DNA of 13,940 nucleotides from Thalassiosira profunda (Eukaryota > Bacillariophyta > Thalassiosirophyceae > Thalassiosirales > Thalassiosiraceae): positions 1-13,940 of the forward strand of contig JALLAP010001319.1 in the NCBI GenBank assembly GCA_036939355.1. The letters run 5' to 3'. Below, piece after piece: positions 1-8,726 of the stretch. The position numbers and the translations under genes were made by a program. Under the pieces are notes generated by a model, which did not search any database, was not told the origin of the DNA, and worked only from the letters and a program-made list of their open reading frames with translations. Within the stretch, counting starts at the first letter, position 1. Each line of letters opens with the position of its first letter.

Positions 1-434
1 TCGTCGAGCAGGAGGTCCAGGAAGCGGTGATGCGGACGGCCGCCGAGAGTTCTATCCGGCAGCAACAGAACCACATGGCCCGGCCGTTGCCGCAGGCCAG
101 CTCCTCCTTGCCCCTGCCGCAGTCTTTGCCGCCTGGGTATCATCAGCAGCAGCTGCCTCCGTCACCATTGTCAGCCCTTCCGCCTTCACCGTTGTCGAAC
201 AACATGATGGCGTCCGCGTCCCCTTTTGGTGGCAATGGCAATCTACTGAGCAGTCCTGCCACTCAATCGCAGCTTAACAGCCCAAACAATCACCAAAATG
301 GAAGCGAGGGACTGCCGAATCCTCTTGGCACCTTATCAGGCGACTTTTGGGAGCCTCCGTGGAGGAGTCCACAGGGCAGCAATGGTATGGGCGACACTGT
401 TTTATCGCGGCTGAGGAGGGGCGATCACGCATGA
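1..434 (+). CDS. Partial 3' end of a Q/P/S-rich protein, function unknown
   Basis: A reading frame in register with position 3 is open from the left edge to a TGA at 432-434. The 5' part lies outside the window, so no start can be chosen. The visible part, about 143 residues, begins with a charged stretch (EQEVQEAV) and becomes low-complexity. It is rich in Q, P, S and N, contains a short repeat (PPSPLS twice, three residues apart), and ends in a basic tail (SRLRRGDHA). No domain or catalytic motif is visible. Such tails are common at the ends of nuclear or regulatory proteins, but this does not identify the family. The stop lies 33 bp from the stop of the convergent HDEL gene. That it is coding rests on the long open frame and composition only; a last exon of a spliced gene is possible. 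Confidence 0.5.
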   Translation, partial: VEQEVQEAVMRTAAESSIRQQQNHMARPLPQASSSLPLPQSLPPGYHQQQLPPSPLSALPPSPLSNNMMASASPFGGNGNLLSSPATQSQLNSPNNHQNGSEGLPNPLGTLSGDFWEPPWRSPQGSNGMGDTVLSRLRRGDHA

Positions 435-467
435 ATCAGTCCAGTGTCCTTACGAGTTATGCTAGAG

Positions 468-1199
468 TCAGAGCTCATCGTGGTGGTCGTCAGAAGGAAA
501 GGGCTCAAACCACTGAGCGTATCGACTGCTCCGCAATAAATGCTGGTCTCTCCATACTCCCTCTGCTGTCCACAGATCGCCCGCGGCCAAGTCCAGGCCT
601 TCCTTCATTCGCAAAAAAGTCTTGTGGCTGATAATGACAGTGGGGATTGGGTGTTTGTGCAAGAGCACTTGAACTTTGTGAGAAGGATGAAGGCTGTCAG
701 CGTAAATTGCCGCCCAGAGTGCAGTACCAGCCGAATTCGTCCTGCGACCAAGGCGATCGGCATATATCGCCGCCCAAAGTGCGAAATTCTTTTCCGAGGA
801 GTCTGGGAAATCGACAATTATCGCGGCCTTTGCGTTTGCCTGCCGAGCCCAGTAGGGTTGTGCGGACTGCACGTTCTCGTCGTGTGATCGCTTGAACACG
901 GCCACCTTCCCATCAAGATCTCGTTCATTCATCAGGCCGTTGAGTGAGCCTTGGTTGGGCACAGCAAATGCCAGGGGAGCCTTCACACTCCAGTGCTCAT
1001 CTTGATCCGTCTCGTGGACGGCCACCCCTTCGTAATGGGATCCCAGGACAAATATGTCCTTCCAATGAAAGCGGGCGTGGATCTCAGTTTCGTTGAACGG
1101 CTTTTTGTCGGCGATGGTCGCGATGACTTCGCTTGCAACGCTAGGATGCAAACTCAGGGCGGCCCAGATACAGCAAAGGAGCAACAGGAGAGGGGGCAT
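468..1199 (-). CDS. ER-lumenal PA-domain protein with HDEL retention signal
   Basis: A 243-residue protein without visible introns. The frame extends upstream of 1199, but only through non-ATG codons. The ATG at 1199 is the first and directly precedes a classic signal peptide: a leucine-rich core at residues 3-17 with a likely cut after VAS at 21-23. Residues about 74-200 look like a protease-associated (PA) domain: a GKVAVFKR strand at 97-104, the AKAAIIVD strand at 123-130, and IPTVIISHKTF at 185-195. The last four residues are HDEL, which normally binds the KDEL receptor and returns proteins to the ER. There is a possible N-glycosylation sequon at N36. No protease or mannosidase domain accompanies the PA fold, so it may act as a lumenal binding or adaptor protein (inference). 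Oddity: ALWAAIYAD occurs twice, at 140-148 and 160-168, in what should be a single strand-helix region. The gene is convergent with the left-edge gene and divergent from the channel gene, 205 bp away. Confidence 0.8.
   Translation of the reverse strand: MPPLLLLLCCIWAALSLHPSVASEVIATIADKKPFNETEIHARFHWKDIFVLGSHYEGVAVHETDQDEHWSVKAPLAFAVPNQGSLNGLMNERDLDGKVAVFKRSHDENVQSAQPYWARQANAKAAIIVDFPDSSEKNFALWAAIYADRLGRRTNSAGTALWAAIYADSLHPSHKVQVLLHKHPIPTVIISHKTFLRMKEGLDLAAGDLWTAEGVWRDQHLLRSSRYAQWFEPFPSDDHHDEL
696..782 (-). repeat. Imperfect 27-bp direct repeat, 60 bp apart, inside the HDEL gene
   Basis: The units are 696-722 and 756-782. They match at 21 of 27 positions. All six differences (offsets 1, 4, 7, 10, 13 and 22) fall on wobble positions of the minus-strand codons. 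Both units therefore encode the same nonapeptide, ALWAAIYAD. The sequence between the units is not repeated. Confidence 0.85.
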
Positions 1200-1404
1200 T
1201 TCGCAGACGGCACGGACTGATGAGGTGACAGGCTTCTCAAAATTTTGAAAAAGATTCAAAAATTCGAGGGGCCGTGGGGCCAAGCCCAGGGGTCATCGCG
1301 TTGTGGAGGGGAGGAGAGGCAGGCAAAACGCGGGGGTACCGGCAAGTAGGGGGCGAGCCCCCGCAGGGGTTTGCTTGAGCCCCGCTGGGCTTGTCCGTGA
1401 GGCG
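1200..1404. promoter_or_regulatory. Divergent intergenic region between HDEL gene and channel gene
   Basis: This 205-bp segment separates two start codons pointing away from each other, so it should hold both promoters and 5' UTRs. It contains an AT-rich patch in otherwise GC-rich DNA, with a perfect 12-bp palindrome (TCAAAATTTTGA, 1237-1248) and a nearby TTCAAAAATTC. Close to the channel start there are runs able to pair locally (CCCCCGCAGGGG, near 1360). No confident TATA box or initiator is seen. Confidence 0.45.
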
Positions 1405-4400
1405 ATGGAGGACACGCCGAAACACAACGAGCCTGCCGATGGCGCGGCTGGTAGCCGCCACCCTTTTCGGGAGCGCATCGCCAAGCTGGTGTCGCCATCC
1501 TCGTACTTTGACACCTTCATTCTGGTGGCCATCTTTCTCAACGCGATCGCCCTTGCTTGTCTGGATTATCGCGTCGTCGATGACAACTACCAGCCAAGTG
1601 CCGCGCTCTCAGTGCGCAACAACGTCATCGAGAAGGCGGAGATTGTCTTTACCGCAATCTTTGTCGTCGAATGCGTCCTAAAAATCCTCGCCTACGGATT
1701 CGTCGGAGGCAAGCAGGCCTACCTACGCGATGGGTGGAACCTTCTGGACTTTGCCGTTGTCATCGTCAGCATCCTCGGCTTGATACCTGGCGTGCCCAAC
1801 TTTTCCGTGCTGCGCAGCTTTCGGGTGCTGAGGCCGCTGCGATCAGTGTCAAAGCTGCCGAGCCTGCGGAAAGTGGCGAAAGCATTCGTGAAGAGCATCG
1901 GCGACCTTGGCAACGTGATGGTGCTCTTGCTCTTTATACTGATGTGCTTCAGTTTGTTTGGCGTGACGTTCTGGCGCGGGCTCTTTCACTACCGCTGTCG
2001 GCTGACCCCGTTCCCGGTGCGGATGCCCGCAGATTGTAGAGACGCTACCAACGCGTGCTGGGACCAGTTCCTCGTCGACGCTGTGTCGGACCCGGATGCG
2101 CACAGGTGCTTGCCCCATCCCACCAACGACGTGGCATCCTGGACCCAATCATCGTCGCAGTGGTTTGAGGCGGGGCCACAAGATTGCGTCTGGCCCATCG
2201 ACGAAACGGACCACCGGGTTTGCAGTGCTGGCAGCGGCCCCGGATCGCACTATTGCGCCAGACCAGCGGCGTTTGGGGAGATGGAAGTTTCCAGAACGTG
2301 CGGAAGGTACGTTTCAGAGCACAGAGCAATACCCTGACCATCTACCCCGACCATCCAGCTTCTTTCTAACACGCTCACCTCTGATACGCAGCAACTACGA
2401 CGCGTTTGGGAATCCTCGGCTCATCGACTCGCTCGAGCCCTACAGCTTCCCCCGGATGCAACACGGCCTGTTCGGCGAGGCATTCAATTGGGGTTTTACG
2501 CATTACGATGATTTTGCGCACGCCTTAATCACCACCTTTCAGATGGTCACCCTCGAAGGTTGGAGCGACATCTTGGCGTGGGTGCTCGACGGGTGGTGGT
2601 CGGGCCCCGCGATAATCGCGTTCTTGGTGCTCGTATTTCTGGGTGGCATCATTGCCATCAACATTGTGCTGGCTGTCATCAGTGGAAGCCTATCTCGAAT
2701 CGACCGCGAAACGGCCGAGGAAGAGGAGTCAACACCCGCTGCCAAGGCCACGAGAACGGAGCCTTCCAATGTTGACTCCGCCCTTCGACGCAAGATGCGG
2801 GAGGTCGTGGGGAGCTGGATGTATGCGCGATTTGTCCTCGGCGTCGTTGTCCTCAACACAATCCTCCTGAGCTGCGACCACTACGGAATTTCTCCCGAGT
2901 TTCAGATGGTGCTGGATGCGGGCAACTTCGTCACAACGACGATATTTTTCGTCGATATGCTGCTTTGCAATGTTGCACACGGATTCGAGGAGTATTGGGG
3001 GTACGCCACTGCCGTCGTTTATTCACTGCATCCGTTGTTGAACGCTGTCTTACATCGCTTGGCGGTATTCCGCAGCACTCCCTCGACGTTCTTCGACGGC
3101 TCCATCGCTGTTGCTTCTGCATTTGAGCTTGTGTTAGCGCGCATGGCAGGAAGTGGAAGCAGTGGGAAGAGCGTCATGAGCGTGTTCCGCTCTCTCCGTA
3201 AGTGCACGACATCCAGCTGAGCTGTTTGCCCGCGGCGCTACTCATTCTCAAACTGTTTGCCCACCTCTTCCCCATAGGTCTCATTCGGTTGTTGAAGATG
3301 GTCAAGCAGTGGAAGTCTCTGCATTCCCTCCTGAGCACCATGGCGCGGGCGGCAGCCGACGTGCAAAGCTTTGGCCTCCTCCTCTGCCTCTTCGTCTTCA
3401 TTTACGCGTTGCTGGGCATGCAGATCTTTGCAAATCGACTGCGCTTCGACAGCGTATCTGGGGCTCGCGTTGATATAACGAGCCCTGCGTATGCCAATGC
3501 CGACGTGCCCCGGGCAAACTTTGATGACTTCTTTTGGTCCATGACCACAGTCTTTCAGGTCCTCTCGGGGGAGAATTGGAACGCGGTCTTGTACGACTGT
3601 TGGAGAGCGACGTCTGCTGCGCCTGCGTATTTCATCTCCCTGGTGGTTCTCGGCTGTTTTTGCGCCCTGAACCTTTTTCTCGCGATCCTGCTTCTCCCGT
3701 TCGACGGCAGCGATTTCACAGCGAGCAATCGGGTCTACCCTCAGGGAGAGCCTCTGCACGAAGAAAAGCAACAGCTTGGGCTGCTGCGGTCGAAGGCCGT
3801 TGTGGCGTTTCGCTGGATGAAAGGCAGGCTGCTCTTCTTCATCAGTCCTTGGCGAAACGAGCGCATTTGCCGAATCTGCGATGTGGTTCGGAGCAGATGC
3901 GACGGCTTCGTGGCAAATCGACGGTTCGATGCGTGCCTGACAATCGTCATTGTCGTAAGCAGCATCACTCTGGCGCTGGACGATCCCCTGCGAGATCCAA
4001 ACGCGCCAATATCCGCCGGACTAGCAGTCTTGAACTACCTATTCACGACGGTCTTCCTGGCCGAGTTCGTTGTCAAGCTGTTGGCCCATGGAATGGTTCG
4101 CTACGCGCAAGACCGCTGGAACCTGATCGATTTCAGTGCGGTTGTGGCATCGATTCTGGAGCTTTTGAGTGTCAAGGGAGGAAAAACTCTGCGAGTGCTG
4201 AGGGCCTTCCGCGTGCTCCGGCCTCTCAAGATGGTCAATCGATTTCCGGAACTGAAGCTCGTCCTCGATGCGCTGCTCCTGTCCTTGCCGTCAGTCGTCG
4301 ACGTGGGTGAGTGCCCAGCTGTGTAGGTGAAACATTTCTTTCACAACATTCGCCCCTCACCTCTCTTCTCTGCTTCAGGCGTTGTGTGCGGTCTCTTCTT

Positions 4401-6476
4401 CCTGGTATTCTCCATTTTTGGAGTGACGTTCTTGAAGGGAACGTTTTACAAGTGCCTCGAGTCATCCCTTGCGGACAGTGAACTAAATCTCGTCGCCTAC
4501 CCAAAGCTCGTTGGAGAAATGACCCGCACCGAATGGTCGTGGCTCGATGCCGAGCAGTGCAGCGCTGATACGTGGGCTGCGGGCAAAACTCCCACGTCAC
4601 GAGAACTGTGCGACTGTCTGAATGGCGAGTGGGTCTCTGTGATTCCTCAGAACTTCGACAACGTCTTCCGGGGAATCGCCACGCTCTTTGAGATCTCGAC
4701 GACAGAAAGGTGAGGAAACCTCCCTGATTGATGGCTCTCTCTATCCCAAGCTAATGCAGACTCTCCTCTTTGATTACAGTTGGGTCGACGTCATGTACGC
4801 GGCAATAGATCAGAGGGGCATTAACATGCAACCTGTCCGGGACAACAACCGACTCTGGGCGCTCTTCTTTGTTCTGTTCCTTTTCTTGACCGCCTTCTTC
4901 GTGCTCGAGCTCTTTGTGGGAGTCATTGTTGAGCACTTTGCCAGTCTTCGCGATATGGGGCAAGGGATCTTGACGGAGGCCCAGCGACAATGGGTAGCGA
5001 CGCAGCAATTCCTCATGCGGATACGGCCCGAGCTGTTGCTTCGTCGTCCCNGCCCAGCGACAATGGGTAGCGACGCAGCAATTCCTCATGCGGATACGGC
5101 CCGAGCTGTTGCTTCGTCGTCCCGAGAACAAACTCCGGGCCCTTTGCTACGACGTCGTCCATCACTCGTGGTTCGACCGAATCGTTGTTGCTGCCATCCT
5201 TGCCAACAGCATCAGCCTCGCCACAGTGTCGCTTGGCGATGCGGAGGAGAAAGTGCACGTTCTGGGGGTTCTGAACGTCGTCTTCTCGTCCGTCTTTGTG
5301 GTCGAAGCAGCCCTGAAATTGCTCGGCTTGGGCCGGAGGGGATACTTTCGGAGCAAGTGGAACATCTTCGACTTTGCAGTTGTGTGCGGCGTGGCCATTG
5401 GGTTCATCCTAACACTATCGATTAGTGATCAGGTGCTGGCCTCTTCGATTTCGTCGCTGGTGAGCTTGATGCGCATGGGGCGCCTCATGAAGCTCGTCCG
5501 GCTGGTGAAGCCGCTTCGAACAGTTTTCCATACGATGCTGTCGTGCATTCCAGGACTCGCAAACATTGGAGCTCTGCTGGCGCTGGTCCTCTTCATCTAT
5601 GCCGTGATCGGCGTGCAGCTTTATGGTACGGTGGCATACCAAGGGGGCTTGGACGAGCAAACCAAGTTCAGGTCGGTCGGCTCGGCAATGCTCTTGCTCC
5701 TCCGCTTCAGCACGGGAGAGGGGTGGCCCAGCATGATCTACGCCTTGCTCGAGGAGCGGGAAGGATGCGACCCAAACCCAACGTACGACGAAACCGCTCC
5801 CTGGTGCCTCAGCGAATACGACTATCCAGCTTGCAAGGAAGTCGCTGGTTGCAGCGCTGGGTTCTCAGTCTACCTCTACTTCTACAGCTTCACGATGATC
5901 GTGTCGTTCGTCATTCTGAGCATGTTCGTCGCGGTAGTCTTGCAAGCGTTCGAGGCCAACAGCGAGGGCGAGCTGCTTGGTCCGGAAGACCTCGAGCATT
6001 TTGTCCGCGTTTGGAGCGAATTTGATCCGGAGGCGACGTGGTTTCTTCCAGTGGCAAAGTTGCAGGTCTTTTTGTCGAGATTGGGACCCCCGTTGGGCGT
6101 TTCGAGCCAATCTATCCGAGAGAAGGGCGATCTGTACCCCAAAGACCCGTGCCTCCTGGAGATCTCAGTGAACGACAAGAGGCAAGTTCACTTCGTCGAC
6201 GTGGCTGCTCATCTCGCGAAGCGACTGGCACTGCAGAAGCAAGACGATTTCAGAGAGCTCAGCGACGACCATCCCGTGCGGAGACGCCTGCTCAGAAAGT
6301 CGTCCTTCGACGAAGCGACGAGCACGAATCTTGGAGATGTGCTGTCTAGCTCCGAAATGTTGATACTCAGAGCAATCGTCCGTTTCCGTAGAAGACGAAC
6401 GGCCGAACGAGAGGCCGAACCAGAGCCACTGCAACCCTCGGCCACCCCCACCACGAAAGTACTGAACAAGTGCTAA
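1405..6476 (+). CDS. Four-domain voltage-gated cation channel, Cav-like, EEEE filter
   Basis: Pore-forming subunit of a plasma-membrane or ciliary voltage-gated channel, probably Ca2+-selective. Exons: 1405-2306, 2392-3000, 3076-3197, 3278-4306, 4379-4709, 4780-6476. Removing the 73-bp assembly duplication at 4979-5051 gives 4617 nt, or 1538 residues, in one frame. The start is the first in-frame ATG. Four six-helix repeats are seen. S4 voltage sensors lie at about 137-150 (R137, R140, R143, R146, K150), 542-557, 850-866 and 1205-1220. Pore glutamates are E356 (TLEGW), E643 (SGENW), E997 (TTESW) and E1287 (TGEGW). An EEEE ring is the Ca2+-channel pattern in animals; DEKA would be sodium-type. 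An EF-hand-like region follows at about 1374-1415 (LGPEDLEHF, PPLG) and a basic IQ-like helix at about 1500-1513, where calmodulin might bind. Compared with animal Cav1/2 proteins it is short, with compact linkers and no evident beta-subunit binding motif in the I-II linker. The domain I turret is long and cysteine-rich. Confidence 0.93.
2307..2391 (+). other. Intron 1 of channel gene (85 nt)
   Basis: Donor GTACGT, acceptor TACGCAG, and a branch-like TTCTAAC at 2364-2370. It splits a serine codon (AG|C, residue 301). Reading through hits a TGA before the acceptor. Splicing joins the cysteine-rich domain I turret to the domain I pore loop. Confidence 0.93.
3001..3075 (+). other. Intron 2 of channel gene (75 nt, in frame, no stop)
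   Basis: Donor GTACGC and acceptor TTCCGCAG. The length is a multiple of three and it has no in-frame stop, so a simple ORF reading translates through it and adds 25 residues. Removing it gives FEEYWG-TPSTFFDG (G504 is the split codon). The spacing between the end of S2 and the start of S3 in domain II then matches that of Cav channels. Retention would insert a stretch unlike any part of a voltage sensor. Confidence 0.82.
3198..3277 (+). other. Intron 3 of channel gene (80 nt)
   Basis: Donor GTAAGT, acceptor CCCATAG. It interrupts an arginine codon (C|GT, R545) inside the domain II S4 voltage sensor. Splicing restores the regular basic spacing FRSLRLIRLLKMVKQWK. The unspliced frame stops soon after the donor. 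Confidence 0.94.
4307..4378 (+). other. Intron 4 of channel gene (72 nt)
   Basis: Donor GTGAGT, acceptor TGCTTCAG after a pyrimidine-rich stretch. It lies at the start of domain III S5 and splits a glycine codon (G|GC, residue 888). The length is a multiple of three, but an in-frame TAG at 4324-4326 would end translation if it were retained. Confidence 0.94.
4710..4779 (+). other. Intron 5 of channel gene (70 nt)
   Basis: Donor GTGAGG, acceptor TGATTACAG, and a branch-like CTAAT at 4751-4755. It splits the serine codon (AG|T, S998) immediately after the domain III selectivity glutamate E997. Splicing yields TTESWVDVMYAAID, a standard pore-helix-to-S6 sequence. Confidence 0.94.
4979..5123 (+). 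repeat. Exact 72-bp duplication flanking a single N: unmerged contig overlap
   Basis: Positions 4979-5050 and 5052-5123 are identical over 72 bases, with one N at 5051 between them. The 73-bp excess shifts the frame by one. Deleting one copy plus the N restores a continuous domain III-IV linker (LLLRRP joined to ENKLRALCYD), of the length and character expected in four-domain channels. This is best read as two contig ends that overlap but were joined with a placeholder base. Confidence 0.93.
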
Positions 6477-6548
6477 TCATTCTTTGATCTAGGGTATACA
6501 TCTGAGCATTTTGTGACCCCCAAACAGAGCAGTACACACTTCTTTCTC

Positions 6549-8726
6549 TTAAATCTCTCCTCCGTAACCATCCCCCGTCGCCAGCGCGTCCCTCCTTCCA
6601 CCGGCCACCCTCCTCGCATCCTTGTCGATCTTGGGACAGTCCACGATCGTGTGGCCCAATCCACCACAGAAGGAGCATCCCTTCGGACCGCCCTCGGCCC
6701 CCACATTCTCCAGTGGGTCGTCCATGATCATCAGCACGGGCGGTATCCGCTGGTGCGCCTCCTTCAGCAGGTGCTTGAGGTCCAGCAGCGTCGTCTCCTC
6801 GCAGCTCTTGTTGATAAAAGTGGTCGCTACACCAGTCTTGCCGCACCGCCCCGTACGCCCGATGCGATGGACGTAGTTCTCGATCTCGGGAGGCATGTCG
6901 AAGTTGATGACGTGCTGAATGTCGGCAAAGTCCAAACCCTTGGCCGCGATGTCTGTCGCCACCAATACGTCCTTCTTTCCCTGCTTGTACAAGGCAATGG
7001 CCTCGTTACGCTCCTCCTGATCCTTCCCGCCGTGGATGCTCACCGCCTCGACGCCCTTGAGGAGAAGGTACTCGTGAATATCGTCCACGTCGCCCTTCTT
7101 CTCGCAGAAGATAACGACCGGAGGGGCTGTCTTCTGAAGGCACTCGAGCAGGTACACAATTTTGGCCTCCTGCTTTACGTATTCCACCTCCTGGATGACG
7201 TCGAGGTTGGCCGCGCCGGCCCTTCCCACATTCACGACGATGGGGCGGACGAGGGTCTGCTTCGCAAAGTCCTGGAACTTTTTGGGGAACGTGGCACTGT
7301 AGAGGAGCGTCTGCCGCTGGTGGTGGAAGTGATTCATGATCTCGCCCACCTCCTCGTCGAAGCCCAAATCGAGCATCCGATCGGCCTCGTCCAAACAAAT
7401 GTACCGACAAATGTCCAACGTGATGGAGCGCTTCTTGAGGAAGTCGCGCAGCCGCCCCGGCGTCGCCACGACGCAGTGCACCCCCCGTTCGCGAAAGGGC
7501 TGGAGCTGGTCCCGCGCCGACTCCCCGCCGATCAGCAGCTGCGCCCGTATCCCCGGATATTTCGGGTGGTCGTGCAACGCCGTGCAAAACTCGGTCACCA
7601 CCTCGTACGTCTGCCGGGCCAACTCGCGCGAGGGGGCGAGGACGATGCCCACGGGCCCCTCCCCGGGGACCAACGGCATCCGCGCCTCCTCCTCAAGAGC
7701 AGCCATGACCAGGGGCAGCGAGAAGCTCAGCGTCTTGCCACTCCCCGTAAACGCGATGCCCACCATGTCCCTCCCACTCAGCGCCACCGTCAGCCCCTGC
7801 ATCTGGATCGGCGTCGGGCGCTTCACGTTCTTCCCCTTCAACACCCCCAGTACCGGCTGCGGGAAGGCCATGTCCCCAAAGCTCCGAATGGGCGGCGGGC
7901 AATCCTCCCCCTCCACCAAAATGTGCCACTTCGTCCGCACCTTCTCCCACTCCTCCTCGCCCTCCTTCAAAATCTTGGACGGGCACCGCCACCCCGTGGG
8001 GAGGGAGGTACGGTACTTCGTCCCCTCGGCCAATTCGGACGCGGCCTGGAGGGCGTTCGTCTGGACGTGCGACGCCTCCTTGAGGATGCGATCCTCGTCC
8101 TGCCGGCGTTGGAGGGCGGCCTGCTCGGTCGACGTGAGGGCGTCGTGCTGCCGCTTGAGCAGGGCGGCCTGCTCGAGGAGGGAGGCGCCGGCCGCTGCGG
8201 CTGCGGGGGGATCCGAGTCACGAGTTGTGTCGACGTTGGAAGATTGCTCGGTTTGCTCGCCGTCTGCGGTTTGAGGCGCGCCTCCTCCCACCCCCTGCTG
8301 CTTTCCCCCCAAATTATCTGGCTCGGCCTTGACCTTGTCCGCCATCCCCTCGGTGTCGTCCCCGTCACTGCCCCCCGTTCCGGACTGCCCCCCCACTTTG
8401 GACAAAGCCTTCCGGGAAGCTGCAGCGCGCTGCCTAGCCCCAGCAGCCCCCTCGGACGGATCTCCCCTCCCTCCCCCTCCAGCCCCGCCGCCATTGACCG
8501 CGCGCAAGGCCTCCTCGCGCTCCCGCCGCAGCCGCTTCGCGGCGGTCATAACTTCCCCTCCACTATTTTTCGTGGTGGTGACACGTCCGCGGGCTTTGCT
8601 GCCGCTGCCACCGCCGCGGCCCTTGAGATCGAAGGCGCCGAACGGATCCTCCTCCTCCTCGTCACCACTGTCCCGCGCCTCCCGGCGGCGGCGGCGCTTG
8701 GCCCGCCATTCCTCCGCGGTCGACAT
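6549..8726 (-). CDS. DDX41: DEAD-box RNA helicase, DDX41 orthologue
   Basis: Intronless, 725 residues. ATP-dependent RNA helicase of the DDX41/Abstrakt family, which acts in the nucleus in pre-mRNA splicing; in animals it also senses nucleic acids. Motifs in order: Q motif PTPIQMQG (304-311), motif I AFTGSGKT (325-332), Ia PSRELARQ (365-372), Ib ATPGR (421-425), II DEAD (446-449), III SAT (477-479), V ATDIAAKGLDF (590-600), VI HRIGRTGR (620-627). A C-terminal CCHC zinc knuckle (C684, C687, H692, C697) distinguishes DDX41 from most DEAD-box proteins, and the stretch YHILVEG-like WHILVEGED at 267-275 is also typical. The N-terminal 230 residues are basic, acidic and glycine/alanine low-complexity and look lineage-specific. 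The chosen start has a good context (GCCATG). An in-frame ATG at 8816 would add 30 residues without recognisable sequence; the frame beyond it lacks further ATGs. The stop is 72 bp from the channel stop (convergent). Confidence 0.96.
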   Translation of the reverse strand: MSTAEEWRAKRRRRREARDSGDEEEEDPFGAFDLKGRGGGSGSKARGRVTTTKNSGGEVMTAAKRLRREREEALRAVNGGGAGGGGRGDPSEGAAGARQRAAASRKALSKVGGQSGTGGSDGDDTEGMADKVKAEPDNLGGKQQGVGGGAPQTADGEQTEQSSNVDTTRDSDPPAAAAAGASLLEQAALLKRQHDALTSTEQAALQRRQDEDRILKEASHVQTNALQAASELAEGTKYRTSLPTGWRCPSKILKEGEEEWEKVRTKWHILVEGEDCPPPIRSFGDMAFPQPVLGVLKGKNVKRPTPIQMQGLTVALSGRDMVGIAFTGSGKTLSFSLPLVMAALEEEARMPLVPGEGPVGIVLAPSRELARQTYEVVTEFCTALHDHPKYPGIRAQLLIGGESARDQLQPFRERGVHCVVATPGRLRDFLKKRSITLDICRYICLDEADRMLDLGFDEEVGEIMNHFHHQRQTLLYSATFPKKFQDFAKQTLVRPIVVNVGRAGAANLDVIQEVEYVKQEAKIVYLLECLQKTAPPVVIFCEKKGDVDDIHEYLLLKGVEAVSIHGGKDQEERNEAIALYKQGKKDVLVATDIAAKGLDFADIQHVINFDMPPEIENYVHRIGRTGRCGKTGVATTFINKSCEETTLLDLKHLLKEAHQRIPPVLMIMDDPLENVGAEGGPKGCSFCGGLGHTIVDCPKIDKDARRVAGGRRDALATGDGYGGEI

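Noticed and set aside
540..1220. Plus-strand open frames opposite the HDEL gene
   Set aside because: They overlap one another in different frames and lack any domain. The minus-strand protein has a coherent signal peptide, PA-like fold and HDEL end.
1303..1404. A 5' extension of the channel protein by 34 residues
   Set aside because: It depends on a GTG at 1303. The first in-frame ATG is at 1405, and the extra sequence is low-complexity leader.
2096..2391. Exon 2 of the channel extended upstream of 2392 in the same frame
   Set aside because: The upstream translation is the wrong frame of exon 1 and then intron 1. The channel turret is clearly encoded in the exon 1 frame up to 2306.
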